Shown in pieces: positions 43,053 to 53,378 of a stretch of 64,000 bases of DNA. The position numbers and the translations under genes are program-made. The notes under the pieces are model-generated. The model searched no databases and was not told the origin of the DNA. It saw only the letters and a program-made list of their open reading frames with translations. Within the stretch, counting starts at the first letter, position 1. Each line of letters opens with the position of its first letter. Source of the stretch: Ancylobacter moscoviensis (GTDB taxonomy: Bacteria > Pseudomonadota > Alphaproteobacteria > Rhizobiales > Xanthobacteraceae); assembly GCF_007559435.1 (NCBI RefSeq), contig NZ_VMBP01000001.1, positions 993,406 through 1,057,405 of the forward strand, written 5' to 3'.

Positions 43053-46000
43053 ATGTTCACGCGGCTCATGACGGCCCGGCGTTTCGCTCCGCTGTTCTGG
43101 TGCCAGTTCTTCGCCGCGTTCAACGACAACTTCGTGAAGAACGCGATGGCGCTGCTGATCCTCTATGGCATCGCCCATGTGAATGGCGGTGCGCTGGTGA
43201 CGCTGGCGGGTGGGGTGTTCATCCTGCCCTTCTTCCTGTTTTCGAGCCTCGGGGGCCAGCTCGCCGACCGTTACGACAAGTCGCGGATCGCCCGGCGGGT
43301 GAAGTTCGCCGAGATCTGGATCGTGCTGGTCGCCAGCGCCGGCTTCGTGATGCAGTCGATCCCCGTCCTGTTCGTCGGTCTGTTCCTGATGGGCACGCTC
43401 AGCGCGCTGTTCGGGCCGGTGAAGTACGGCATCCTGCCGGATCACCTCGCCGAGGACGAGCTCGTCGCCGGCAACGCGCTGATCGAGACCGCCACCTTCG
43501 CCGCCATCCTCGGCGGCACGGTCGGCGGCGCGCTCGCCATCACCCATACCGGCGACTGGGCGGTCGCCGGCTTCACCTTCGTGCTGGCGGTGATCGCCTG
43601 GCTGTCGGCCCGCGCCATCCCGCGCACCCTGCCGGGCGACCCGAATCTGAAGATCGACCGCAACATCTGGCGCAGCACGATGACGCTGCTGGCCGAGCTC
43701 AGGTCCGAACCGCCGATCTGGCGCGGCGCGCTGATCGTCTCCTGGTTCTGGCTCGTCGGCGCCGTCGTGCTGTCGCTGCTGCCGACGCTGGTGAAGGAGA
43801 GTGTCGGCGGGCTGGAAAGCGTGGTGACGCTGTTCCTCGTGCTCTTCACCATCGGCGTCGCCATCGGCTCGACACTCGCCGCCCGGCTGTCGGAAGGGCG
43901 CATCATGCTCGCCATCGTGCCGGCTGCCGGCTTGCTGATGGGCGTCTTCGCCTTCTACGTCGCAGGGCTGATGGGCTCGCTGACGCCGGGCGCCGCGCCG
44001 GTCGGCTGGTACGAATTCCTCACCTCGGGGCCGGGCATCCACGCCGCCATCGGGCTCATCGGCCTCGCCGCGTCCGGCGGCGCCTTCGTGGTCCCGACCT
44101 TCGCCTATATCCAGGCCGAGGCCGGCGAGGACCGCCGTGCCCGGGTGATCGCCGGCAACAACGTGCTCAACGCCGCTTTCATGGTGGCAGGCGCGGTGGT
44201 GGTGGCGGGCCTGCAGATCGCCGGCCTCGGCGCCCCCGCGCTGATCGCCATCATCGGCGGCGCCAGCCTCGTCGTCGCGGTGATGGTGGGGCGCGCCTTC
44301 CAGGGGCAGGTGCTGCGCGACCTCATCAAGCTGGTGTTCCGGGTGCTGTTCCGCGTCGAGGTGACGGGGGCCGAGCATCTCAAGGCCGCCGGCCCCGGCT
44401 CGGTGATCGCCATCAACCATGTGAGCTTCCTCGACGCGCCGCTGATCATGGCGCTGCTCGACAACGATCCCGTCTTCGCGGTCGATCGCGGCATCGCCGA
44501 GCGCTGGTGGGTGAAGCCTTTCCTCAAGCTGGTGCGGGCCTTTCCGCTTGACCCGACCAAGCCGCTGGCGACGCGCGACCTCATCCGCCTCGTCCAGCAG
44601 GGCGAGCAGCTGGTCATCTTCCCGGAAGGGCGGATCACCGTCACCGGCTCGATCATGAAGATCTATGACGGCTCGGCCCTCGTCGCCGACAAGGCGGATG
44701 CATCCGTTGTACCGGTGCGCATCGAGGGGCTGGAGCAGACCTATTTCTCGCGGCTGGACAGTCACCAGACCCGCAAGCGGCTGTTCCCCAAGGTGCGAGT
44801 CACCATCCTCCCGCCGCGCAAGCTCAAGGTCGATCCCGAGCTGTTCGGCCGCAAGCGCCGGCGCATGGCCGGCGCGGCGCTCTACGACGTGATGAGCGAC
44901 CTCGTCTTCGAGACCAGCCACACCCGCATGAGCGTCTATCAGGCGGTGGAGGAGGCGGCGGTGCGCCTCGGCAAGGGGCGCATCGTGGTCGAGGACCCGC
45001 TCGGCACGGTGCTCACCTATCGCAAGCTGCTGCTCGGCGCGAAGATCCTCGGCGCCAAGCTGGCGGCGCAGACCCAGCCGGGCGAGAAGGTCGGCGTGCT
45101 GCTGCCCAACGCCGCCGGCCTCGCCGTGGTGCTCATGGCCCTGGCCCGCCATGGCCGCGTGCCGGTGATGCTGAACTACACCGCCGGCGCCACCAATCTC
45201 GTCGCCGCCTGCACCGCGGCCGAGGTGAAGCTCGTCGTCGCCTCGCGCGCCTTCATCGAGAAGGCGCGGCTCGAAGCGGACGTCGCCGAGCTGGAGAAGC
45301 ATGTCCGCGTGCTGATGAGCGAGGAGATCCGGGCCAGCGTCACCACCGCCGACAAGCTCGCGGCCATGCTGCCCTCGCGCTCGCCCAGGCCCGCCGATCC
45401 CGACAGCCCGGCCTTCATCCTCTTCACCTCGGGCTCGGAGGGGTCGCCGAAGGGCGTCGTGCTCTCCCACCGCAACGTGCTGACCAACGTCGCGCAGGTG
45501 GCGGCGCGGATCGACTTCTCGCCCGCCGACATCATGTTCAACGTGCTGCCGGTGTTCCATTCCTTCGGGCTCACCGGCGGGCTGATGCTGCCGCTGGTCT
45601 CGGGGCTGAAGTGCTACCTCTACCCTTCGCCGCTGCACTACCGGATCATCCCGGAGCTGGTCTACGCCACCAACGCCACCGCCATCGTCGGCACCGACAC
45701 CTTCCTCATGGGCTATGCCCGCACCGCGAACCCCTATGACTTCCGCTCGTTGCGCTTCGTTGTGGCGGGGGCGGAGCCGGTCAAGGCCGAGACGCGGCGC
45801 GTCTGGATGGAAAAGTTCGGCCACCGCATCCTCGAAGGCTACGGCGTCACCGAATGCTCGCCCGTGCTGGCGGTGAACACGCCGATGTTCAACCGCGTCG
45901 GCACGGTGGGCCGGCTGCTGCCGGGCATCAACCACCATCTGGAGGCCATGCCCGGCATCGAGGATGGCGGCCGGCTGCAGGTGCGCGGGCCGAACGTGAT

Positions 46001-46466
46001 GCTCGGCTATCTGCGCGCCGAGGCGCCCGGCGTGATCGAGCCGCCGGAACATGGCTGGTACGACACCGGCGACATCGTCGCCATTGATGAGGAAGGCTTC
46101 GTCGCCATTCGCGGGCGGGTGAAGCGCTTCGCCAAGATCGCCGGCGAGATGATCTCGCTTGCCGCCGTCGACGCCATGGTGGCGGCGCTCCGTCCCGATG
46201 CCGAGCATGTGGCGGTCGCGGTGCCGGACGCCCGGCGCGGTGAGCGCATCATCCTGATGACCACCGCCCCGGATCTCACCCGCGCGGCCTTGCAGGCGCA
46301 TGGCCGCGAGCGCGGTGTGAGCGAGCTGATGATCCCCGCCGAGATCCTGCCCATGGACGAACTGCCGCTGCTCGGCAGCGGCAAGGTGGACTTTACCAAG
46401 GCCCGCGTCATCGCGCTGGAGACCATCGCCGCGCGCGGCGCCAGGGCGGCGGGAGAAAACGTGTGA
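43053..46466 (+). CDS. Aas-like fused MFS / acyltransferase / acyl-ACP synthetase
   Basis: Large 1137-residue protein with three modules: an MFS lysophospholipid transporter-like part (1-410, NDNFVKNAMALLILYG near the start), a PlsC-type acyltransferase (about 430-630; H456-x4-D461 and FPEGR at 523-527), and an AMP-binding acyl-ACP/CoA synthetase (about 640-1137; TSGSEGSPKG near 792-801, GYGVTECSPV). In E. coli the same activities are split between LplT and Aas, which re-acylate lysophosphatidylethanolamine. Here they form one chain. It overlaps the TetR gene by 4 bp and has a palindromic operator upstream. Confidence 0.92.
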   Translation: MFTRLMTARRFAPLFWCQFFAAFNDNFVKNAMALLILYGIAHVNGGALVTLAGGVFILPFFLFSSLGGQLADRYDKSRIARRVKFAEIWIVLVASAGFVMQSIPVLFVGLFLMGTLSALFGPVKYGILPDHLAEDELVAGNALIETATFAAILGGTVGGALAITHTGDWAVAGFTFVLAVIAWLSARAIPRTLPGDPNLKIDRNIWRSTMTLLAELRSEPPIWRGALIVSWFWLVGAVVLSLLPTLVKESVGGLESVVTLFLVLFTIGVAIGSTLAARLSEGRIMLAIVPAAGLLMGVFAFYVAGLMGSLTPGAAPVGWYEFLTSGPGIHAAIGLIGLAASGGAFVVPTFAYIQAEAGEDRRARVIAGNNVLNAAFMVAGAVVVAGLQIAGLGAPALIAIIGGASLVVAVMVGRAFQGQVLRDLIKLVFRVLFRVEVTGAEHLKAAGPGSVIAINHVSFLDAPLIMALLDNDPVFAVDRGIAERWWVKPFLKLVRAFPLDPTKPLATRDLIRLVQQGEQLVIFPEGRITVTGSIMKIYDGSALVADKADASVVPVRIEGLEQTYFSRLDSHQTRKRLFPKVRVTILPPRKLKVDPELFGRKRRRMAGAALYDVMSDLVFETSHTRMSVYQAVEEAAVRLGKGRIVVEDPLGTVLTYRKLLLGAKILGAKLAAQTQPGEKVGVLLPNAAGLAVVLMALARHGRVPVMLNYTAGATNLVAACTAAEVKLVVASRAFIEKARLEADVAELEKHVRVLMSEEIRASVTTADKLAAMLPSRSPRPADPDSPAFILFTSGSEGSPKGVVLSHRNVLTNVAQVAARIDFSPADIMFNVLPVFHSFGLTGGLMLPLVSGLKCYLYPSPLHYRIIPELVYATNATAIVGTDTFLMGYARTANPYDFRSLRFVVAGAEPVKAETRRVWMEKFGHRILEGYGVTECSPVLAVNTPMFNRVGTVGRLLPGINHHLEAMPGIEDGGRLQVRGPNVMLGYLRAEAPGVIEPPEHGWYDTGDIVAIDEEGFVAIRGRVKRFAKIAGEMISLAAVDAMVAALRPDAEHVAVAVPDARRGERIILMTTAPDLTRAALQAHGRERGVSELMIPAEILPMDELPLLGSGKVDFTKARVIALETIAARGARAAGENV

Positions 46467-47077
46467 ACGCGCCGCGGCGCACCCCTTCGCGCGGCGGCGT
46501 CCGCCGGGGGCGCGACGGTGCCGACACCCGGGCCCGCATCGAGGCGGTGGCGCTGGAGCTGTTCGCCGGCAAGGGCGTGGCGGGCACCTCGGTGCGCGAC
46601 ATCGCCCAGGGGGTGGGGGTGAGCGAGGGGGCGCTCTACCGCCACTTCGCCTCCAAAGAGGAACTGGCGCGCGAATTGTTCCTTACCCGTTACGCGGCGC
46701 TGGCGGCGGAGATCTGCGCCATCGACGACCGCGAGCCGGACCTCGCCTCCCGGCTCGCCGCCGTGGTCGCGCGCGCCTGCGAGCTGTTCGACACCGAGCC
46801 GGCGCTGTTCGCCTATCTGCTCATCCACCAGCACGAGCATCTGGGCTCGGTGCCGGAGGGGCCGGAGGAAAACGTGGTGGAGGCGGTGGCGCGGCTGATG
46901 CGCCGGGCCGGCGTGCCGGCCGCCCGCGCCGGCCTCGTCGGCGCCATGGCGCTGGGTTGCGTCGTGCAGCCGGCGGTGTTCGCGCTCTATGGGCGGATCG
47001 AGGGGCCGCTGTCGGCGCAGGCCGACGCCATCGCCCGCGCCGTCACGGCCATCGTGGAAGGGGCGGGAAAACCCTGA
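46463..47077 (+). CDS. TetR/AcrR family regulator
   Basis: 204 residues, GTG start overlapping the stop of the acyltransferase gene (GTGTGA at 46461-46466). N-terminal HTH (about 20-66: RIEAVALELFAGKGVAGTSV, ...GVSEGALYRHF) and a helical ligand-binding domain (about 75-200). The coupling suggests it represses its own operon through the palindrome at 43012-43025, with a lipid or acyl-CoA as signal. The ligand is unknown. Confidence 0.92.
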   Translation: MNAPRRTPSRGGVRRGRDGADTRARIEAVALELFAGKGVAGTSVRDIAQGVGVSEGALYRHFASKEELARELFLTRYAALAAEICAIDDREPDLASRLAAVVARACELFDTEPALFAYLLIHQHEHLGSVPEGPEENVVEAVARLMRRAGVPAARAGLVGAMALGCVVQPAVFALYGRIEGPLSAQADAIARAVTAIVEGAGKP

Positions 47078-47081
47078 GCGC

Positions 47082-47220
47082 TGTCATGCCCGGCCTTGTG
47101 CCGGGCATCCACGACTTTTCTCACGCCGTCATCCCGGACGGTCCGCAGGACCGATCCGGGATCGTGTGCCGATTGGAGAGCGATCCCGGCTCTGCGGCTT
47201 CGTCTTCGGCCGGGATGACG
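47082..47220. repeat. intergenic palindromic repeats, copy 5 plus a second type
   Basis: 47082-47113 is the familiar CATGCCCGGCC...GGCCGGGCAT hairpin; 47127-47220 is a longer element starting CGTCATCCCGGACGGTCC and ending GGCCGGGATGACG with internal small stems. It lies between the convergent TetR and ybaB stops. Confidence 0.85.
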
Positions 47221-47245
47221 GTCTATGAGGAAGGCGTCGTCGCCC

Positions 47246-47566
47246 TCAGAACAGTTTCATGCCGGGCGGAATGGGCAGGCCGGCGGTCAGGGCCTGCGTC
47301 TTTTCCTGCACGAGACGCTCGCCCTTGGCGCGTGCCTCGGCATGGGCGGCGACCACGAGGTCTTCGAGGATCTCCGCCTCGTCCGGGTTGAGCAGGCTCG
47401 GGTCGATATGGATGGCCTTCAGCGCGCCCTTGGCGGTGAGACGCACCGTGACCATGCCGCCGCCGGCCGCACCGTCGACCTCGACGGAGTCCAGCTCGGC
47501 CTGGAGCTGCTCCATCTTGGACTGCATCTCCTTCACCTTGGACATGATGCCGAGAAGGTCTTTCAT
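47246..47566 (-). CDS. YbaB/EbfC nucleoid-associated protein
   Basis: 106-residue DNA-binding protein; KVKEMQSKMEQLQAELDSVEV near the N-terminus and LKAIHIDPSLLNPDEAEILEDLVVAA are the family hallmarks. Forms dimers that bind DNA and affects nucleoid structure. It lies 13 bp downstream of dnaX, the normal arrangement, but recR, the usual third gene, is absent: a repeat region and the convergent TetR gene follow. Confidence 0.95.
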   Translation of the reverse strand: MKDLLGIMSKVKEMQSKMEQLQAELDSVEVDGAAGGGMVTVRLTAKGALKAIHIDPSLLNPDEAEILEDLVVAAHAEARAKGERLVQEKTQALTAGLPIPPGMKLF

Positions 47567-47579
47567 CCGGAACTCCTTG

Positions 47580-49565
47580 TCAGAACTCGATCTCGTCGTC
47601 CGGCCCCGGCCCGTCGTCGCGGGCGGCCATCAGATCGGAATCGCTTACGAAATCGGTGCCCTGCTCGTCCACCGCCTGCGTGCGTACGTCGACGATGGAG
47701 GCACCGGGGAAGCGCGCCAGCGCGGCGGCGACGAGCGGGTCGGCGCGCACGCCGGTCATCATCGCGTCGCGGGCGGATTTCGCCTGCTCGGCGAGTGTCG
47801 GCTCGCCCTCCTCGCGCGAGAGCGCGACCAGCCAGCGCCGGCCGGTCCATTCGGAGAGCTTGGACTGCAGTTCCTGGATCAGGTTCGGCGAACCACCCGG
47901 CGCTAGCGCCAGTTCCAGCCGGCCATCCTCGAAGGCGACGAGCCGGACATGGTTCTCCAGCGAGAACTTCGTCTTCAGGTCGCGCCTGGCCGCGGCCAGC
48001 GCCACCACTTCGTCGAAAGTGCCGAGCTGCGTGCCCGGCGCGGTTTCGGGCGAGGCGGCGGGGGCAGGGCGGGGCATGCCGCGCGCGGCGACCGAGAGGT
48101 GGCTCGCCACACTGGGGGCGGAAGAGGGCGCGGGTGTGGGGGCGCTGAAGGCGCGGGGCGCCATTGCCGCCATCGCCGACCCGCCGCCGCCAATGCCGCT
48201 CCCCGCGACGCCGCCTCCTGTGGGTCCGCCGGAACCATTGCCGCCCGCCGGCGGCCGGCTGGCCGGCTCGTCCGCTGCGCCCTCGCGCAGTCGGCGCAGC
48301 GCCTCGTCCGGGGTCGGCAGATCGCTGGCATAGGCGAGGCGCACCAGCACCATCTCCGCCGCCTGCATGGGCTTGGCCGCCTGCTGCACCTCGGCGAGGC
48401 CCTTGGTCAGCATCTGCCACGCCCGTGAGAGCACCCGCATGGACAGCGCCTTGGCGAAGTCGCGCCCGCGCGTGCGCTCCGCCTCGACCAGGGCGGGGTC
48501 GTCGCCGGTCTCCGGCAGGATCTTCAGCTTGGTGACGAGATGGGTGAACTCGGCGAGGTCGGTGATGACGACCGCCGGGTCGGCGCCGGAATCGTACTGC
48601 TCGCGCAACTCGGTCAGCGCCTGGGCGATGTCGCCCTTCATGATCTGCTCGAACAGGTCGATCACCCGCCCGCGATCCGCCAGCCCCAGCAGCGCCCGCA
48701 CCTGCTCGCCATGCACGGTGTTGCCGGAGGTCTGTCCGCCCGCATGGGCGATCGCCTGGTCGAGCAGCGAGAGCGCGTCGCGCACCGAGCCCTCGGCGGC
48801 GCGCGCCACGAGGCTCAGCGCCTCGGTGTCGATGCCCACGCCCTCGGCGTCGCAGATGCCGCGCAGGTGCCGCGCCAGCGTGCCGGCCTCGACGCGGCGC
48901 AGGTCGAAGCGCTGGGTGCGCGAGAGCACCGTCACCGGCACCTTGCGGATCTCTGTGGTGGCGAAGATGAACTTCACATGCTCGGGCGGCTCCTCGAGCG
49001 TCTTCAGCAGGCCGTTGAAGGCCGCCGTCGAGAGCATGTGCACTTCGTCGATGATGAAGACCTTGTAGCGCGCCAGCACCGGCTTGTAGCGCGCCGCCTC
49101 GATGATCTCGCGGATATCGCCGATGCCGGTGTTGGAGGCGGCGTCCATCTCCTGCACGTCGACGTGCCGGCTCTCGATGATGTCGCGGCAGTGGCGGCCG
49201 AGCACGGGCATGTCGAGCGTCGGCGCGCCGCCGCCCGCCGGGCCGTCGGCCGGCTCGTAGTTGAGCGCGCGGGCGAGGATGCGGGCGGTGGTGGTCTTTC
49301 CCACGCCGCGCACGCCGGTGAGGATGTAGGCCTGCGCGATGCGGCCGGACGCGAAGGCGTTCTTCAGCGTGCGGACCATCGCCTCCTGGCCGATCAGGTC
49401 GGCGAAGGTCTGCGGACGGTACTTGCGCGCCAGCACGCGGTAGGGCGTGGCGGGGGAGGACGACGGCGCGGCCGCGGCGACGGGCGTGTCGAACCCCAGG
49501 CCCGGGCCATCGTCGGGCATCAGGCCGGTGGTCTCGTCGGACATGTCGGGCGTGTCGGCGCTCAT
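47580..49565 (-). CDS. dnaX: DNA polymerase III subunit gamma/tau
   Basis: Clamp-loader ATPase, 661 residues. A 40-residue Asp/Pro/Ala-rich N-terminus precedes VLARKYRPQTFADLIGQ; Walker A GVGKT (87-91), Walker B DEVH with IIDEVHMLS, sensor SATTEIRKVPVTVLSRTQRFDLRR. The Zn-module cysteines of E. coli DnaX are lost: only one Cys (in GRHCRDI) remains. A Gly/Pro/Ala-rich linker (about 425-510) leads to a tau-like C-terminal domain. The SRP RNA gene lies upstream on the same strand. Confidence 0.96.
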   Translation of the reverse strand: MSADTPDMSDETTGLMPDDGPGLGFDTPVAAAAPSSSPATPYRVLARKYRPQTFADLIGQEAMVRTLKNAFASGRIAQAYILTGVRGVGKTTTARILARALNYEPADGPAGGGAPTLDMPVLGRHCRDIIESRHVDVQEMDAASNTGIGDIREIIEAARYKPVLARYKVFIIDEVHMLSTAAFNGLLKTLEEPPEHVKFIFATTEIRKVPVTVLSRTQRFDLRRVEAGTLARHLRGICDAEGVGIDTEALSLVARAAEGSVRDALSLLDQAIAHAGGQTSGNTVHGEQVRALLGLADRGRVIDLFEQIMKGDIAQALTELREQYDSGADPAVVITDLAEFTHLVTKLKILPETGDDPALVEAERTRGRDFAKALSMRVLSRAWQMLTKGLAEVQQAAKPMQAAEMVLVRLAYASDLPTPDEALRRLREGAADEPASRPPAGGNGSGGPTGGGVAGSGIGGGGSAMAAMAPRAFSAPTPAPSSAPSVASHLSVAARGMPRPAPAASPETAPGTQLGTFDEVVALAAARRDLKTKFSLENHVRLVAFEDGRLELALAPGGSPNLIQELQSKLSEWTGRRWLVALSREEGEPTLAEQAKSARDAMMTGVRADPLVAAALARFPGASIVDVRTQAVDEQGTDFVSDSDLMAARDDGPGPDDEIEF

Positions 49566-49721
49566 CGTCCCTCGCTCATGGCCCCTTCATATCATCGCCG
49601 GTGGCCCATGGGGCAACCGCCGCGGCGCGCGGATGGGGAAAAATCGGGGAAGGGCGCATCGTCGCGGCCGCGCCCGCGCGAAGCGGGAGCACGATTGGCC
49701 GTCGATGCGGGGCAATGAGGT

Positions 49722-49817
49722 GGGAGGCTGGACAGAGACCCGAGACCGGGCTCGTTGGGGCTGCTTCCTTCCGGATCTGACCCGGTTGGCGAGTGGCTCG
49801 TCCACCGCCAACCTCCC
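49722..49817 (-). ncRNA. ffs: signal recognition particle RNA (4.5S, small bacterial type)
   Basis: Read on the minus strand, the conserved core GTCAGATCCGGAAGGAAG with its following CAGCC is present (E. coli GGTCAGGTCCGGAAGGAAGCAGCC, one substitution). The ends GGGAGG and CCTCCC pair, giving a hairpin of about 96 nt. Binds Ffh and guides membrane proteins to the translocon. Located 156 bp upstream of dnaX on the same strand. Exact ends are estimated from pairing. Confidence 0.95.
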
Positions 49818-49883
49818 GCCGCCTATATCGGGCAGATGGGCGGGCGATGCAAGGGGGCCCCGATCTCCCGCATCCGGGGCCGG

Positions 49884-51038
49884 TCACCGCCCCGCCAGCC
49901 CCTCGATCAGCCGGTAGACCGCCTTCACCCGCTCCGCGTTGGGGTAGTTGCGGTTGGCCAGCACGACGATGCCGAGCTTCGACGCCGGCAGCATCACCAC
50001 ATAGGCGCCGAAGCCGTTGGTCGAGCCGGTCTTATTGATCAGCACGTCGGTCTGCGGCGCCAGCGGCGGGGCGAGCCGGGTGAAGGGCTGCGGCTTCAGC
50101 GCCATGTCCATCGAATTGCCGGCGAGCAGGCGGTCGAGGCCGACCGGCCAGGGATACTGCTCCCAGATCATGTCCTGCACGTAGGAGGCGGTCTCGAAAT
50201 AGCCGGTGCGGGTGCGGGCGAGCGCGCGCGCGACCTGCGGCGGCAGCTCGAAGGCGCCGAGATGGGCGTCGAGGAAGCGCAGCATGTCGCGGGCGGTGGA
50301 CTTCACCCCGTAGGCTTCCGGCTCCAGCAGCGTCGGCGTCACCCGCGCCGGGCGGTTCGCCTTGGTGTAGCCCATGGCGTAGCGCGGCATGGCCGCCGGC
50401 GGCACGTTGACGAAGGTGCTCGTCAACCCCAGCAGGGGGAAGAGTTCGTCCTGCGCGGCGGTGGAGAAGCGGGTGCCGAGTGCGCGCGCCGTCGCCAGGC
50501 CGAGCACGCCGATGCTGACATTGGAATAGGAACGGCGCGTCTCCGGCGCCGCCGCCGGGCGCCAGGCGGCCAGCCAGTCGAGCAGCGCCGCCTCGCTGGC
50601 GATGCCGGGCGGCAGCTGCAGCGGCAGGCCGCCGGTGGCGTGGGTGGCGAGGTCGATGGCGGTGAGGGCGCCGAAGGGCGTGTCCTTCAGCCGGGGCAGA
50701 TAGGTCGAGACCGGGGCGTCGAGCACCATCTCGCCGCGCTCGGCGGCCAGCGCCGCGAGGGCGACGTTGAAGGTCTTGCTGACCGAGCCGAGTTCGAACA
50801 GCGTGTCGCCGTCCACCGGCGCGCCGCCCTTCCGCGCCGTCTGTCCGAGGGCGTAGATCGCGTGCTGGCCGTTCCGCGTGACGCCGACGACGAGGCCGGG
50901 AATGTCGTTGGCCCTGGCGAGCGGGCGGAAGATGCCGTCGGCGAGGCGCCGGAAATCGGCGTCTTCCTGCGCCGCTGCCGGCGTGGCGAGCGCGATCAGG
51001 GCGAGGAGCATCGGCAGGGCGCGGCGGGAGACGTGCAT
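49884..51038 (-). CDS. ampC: class C beta-lactamase (AmpC type)
   Basis: Periplasmic serine beta-lactamase, 384 residues. Signal peptide (1-23, cleavage after AAA/AQ), S85-V-S-K88 in FELGSVSKTF, Y171-S-N173, and K336-T-G338 in INKTGSTNGFGAYV, the full class C set; ANRNYPNAERV near the end is also typical. Start ATG 51038, with an in-frame GTG one codon earlier. No LysR-type ampR adjoins, so control is unclear. Activity range cannot be read from the sequence. Confidence 0.93.
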   Translation of the reverse strand: MHVSRRALPMLLALIALATPAAAQEDADFRRLADGIFRPLARANDIPGLVVGVTRNGQHAIYALGQTARKGGAPVDGDTLFELGSVSKTFNVALAALAAERGEMVLDAPVSTYLPRLKDTPFGALTAIDLATHATGGLPLQLPPGIASEAALLDWLAAWRPAAAPETRRSYSNVSIGVLGLATARALGTRFSTAAQDELFPLLGLTSTFVNVPPAAMPRYAMGYTKANRPARVTPTLLEPEAYGVKSTARDMLRFLDAHLGAFELPPQVARALARTRTGYFETASYVQDMIWEQYPWPVGLDRLLAGNSMDMALKPQPFTRLAPPLAPQTDVLINKTGSTNGFGAYVVMLPASKLGIVVLANRNYPNAERVKAVYRLIEGLAGR

Positions 51039-51162
51039 CACCAGGGTCCGTTGAGTGCAGGGCCGTTGAGTGCGACGGACCTAGCGGGCGAATTTGGCCA
51101 CCGTTGGGAGGCTGGCCGATTTCTTCCCTTTTTCCCCATCCCAGTCGACGCGCCTCAAATAT

Positions 51163-52188
<1,026 letters not shown>

Positions 52189-53286
52189 TCACTTGACCCC
52201 CATGAAGGTGAACGGCGCCGCGTCCGTGAATTTGGCGGTGGCGTCGCCGTCATAGGTGATGTCCTGCCGCGGGCCGAGCTCCAGCTTCTTCACCTTGCCG
52301 GTCTCGGCCGAGAAGTCGATCGAGCCGAGGCTCACCCAGAACACGTTGGGCGTCACCGCCGATTCGAAAAAGTAGAGCTTGCGCCGGTGGTCGACTACCG
52401 AGCGCCAGCGGGTCGAGGAGACGTAGGGCTGCTCGGGCGTGTTGAGGCCGTAGGGCACCGAGACGTTGCGGATGACGCTGAACACGCTGGCGAGGGCGAG
52501 GTTGGGGTCCTTCTCCTTCGGGATGGCGTTCACGTAGAAGGAGGCGCGGGTGAAGCGGTCGGCGGCCCGGTTGGTGCCGGGCAGCATGATCAGCCCGCCG
52601 ATCTGCTCCCAGTAGCTGGAGAGCGCGAGCTGCTGGTCGTAGCTCGGCGAGTTGGTCATCACCTGATACTGCCGGCCGTGGTGGATGATCTGCCGGCCGC
52701 CGATATATTCGATCACCGCGCTGTCGCCGGTCGGGTCGGAAATCGCCATGTGCAGCGTGGCGAGGCGCGAGCCGTCCGGCAGGTCGGCGGAGACGACGGT
52801 GAAAGGCTCCGTCTCCAGCACCGCCACCGCCTCGGCCACGGTGGCGAAATTGTCCAGCACGTATTGCGCCCACAGCGAGATGGCGAGGCCGGGCTTGCTG
52901 CCGTCGAAGGGCGGGTATTCGGATTCGGTGAGCCAGAGCACGTTGGCGGCGAGGCCGGCCTCGTTCACCCCGTCCACCGTCGCCACGTCGAAGCCGGAGG
53001 CGACGACGCTGCCATGCTTCGCCGTCCAGCGGATCGAGTTCGGCCCGGCCTTGCCCTCGCGCGCGATGCCGCGCGGCAGGATCCACAGATTGGTCGGGAT
53101 GTCCGTCGTCCAGTCCATGGAGCGGGCGGTCATGACGTTGCCCTCCGGCCCGAGATAGACGAGGCGGGTGCAGGCGAGCGCCGGGGCGGGACCGGCGGCG
53201 AGAAGGCCGGCGAGCGCGAGGGCGATCAGGCGCCCGGACAGGCGTTCTGCCACGCGGGCGGGGCGACGGATGAAGCGGTGCGGCAT
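52189..53286 (-). CDS. exported Ntn hydrolase, choloylglycine/penicillin V acylase family
   Basis: 365 residues. A cleavable signal ending in ALA exposes Cys39 as mature N-terminal nucleophile (ALA-CTRLVYLG). TARSMDW supplies the conserved Arg and Asp; MTNSPSYDQQL and a late NAIPKEKDPN region fit linear amide C-N hydrolases. Relatives cleave bile salts, penicillin V or N-acylhomoserine lactones; Gram-negative periplasmic members often act on long-chain acyl amides. Substrate unknown here. 92 bp after the MFS gene, 72 bp before pip. Confidence 0.9.
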   Translation of the reverse strand: MPHRFIRRPARVAERLSGRLIALALAGLLAAGPAPALACTRLVYLGPEGNVMTARSMDWTTDIPTNLWILPRGIAREGKAGPNSIRWTAKHGSVVASGFDVATVDGVNEAGLAANVLWLTESEYPPFDGSKPGLAISLWAQYVLDNFATVAEAVAVLETEPFTVVSADLPDGSRLATLHMAISDPTGDSAVIEYIGGRQIIHHGRQYQVMTNSPSYDQQLALSSYWEQIGGLIMLPGTNRAADRFTRASFYVNAIPKEKDPNLALASVFSVIRNVSVPYGLNTPEQPYVSSTRWRSVVDHRRKLYFFESAVTPNVFWVSLGSIDFSAETGKVKKLELGPRQDITYDGDATAKFTDAAPFTFMGVK

Positions 53287-53378
53287 CGGCTTGGCTCCGG
53301 ATGGGTCATGCGCCGCATGGCGACGCGCACATAGGACGGCGCGCGAACGCGTCGCTGCGGGCGGGGAGGGCCCCGGCG

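Noticed and set aside
43005-46301. 1098-residue minus-strand open frame
   Set aside because: Exactly antisense to the acyltransferase gene; His/Arg/Asp-rich translation typical of a GC-rich shadow frame.
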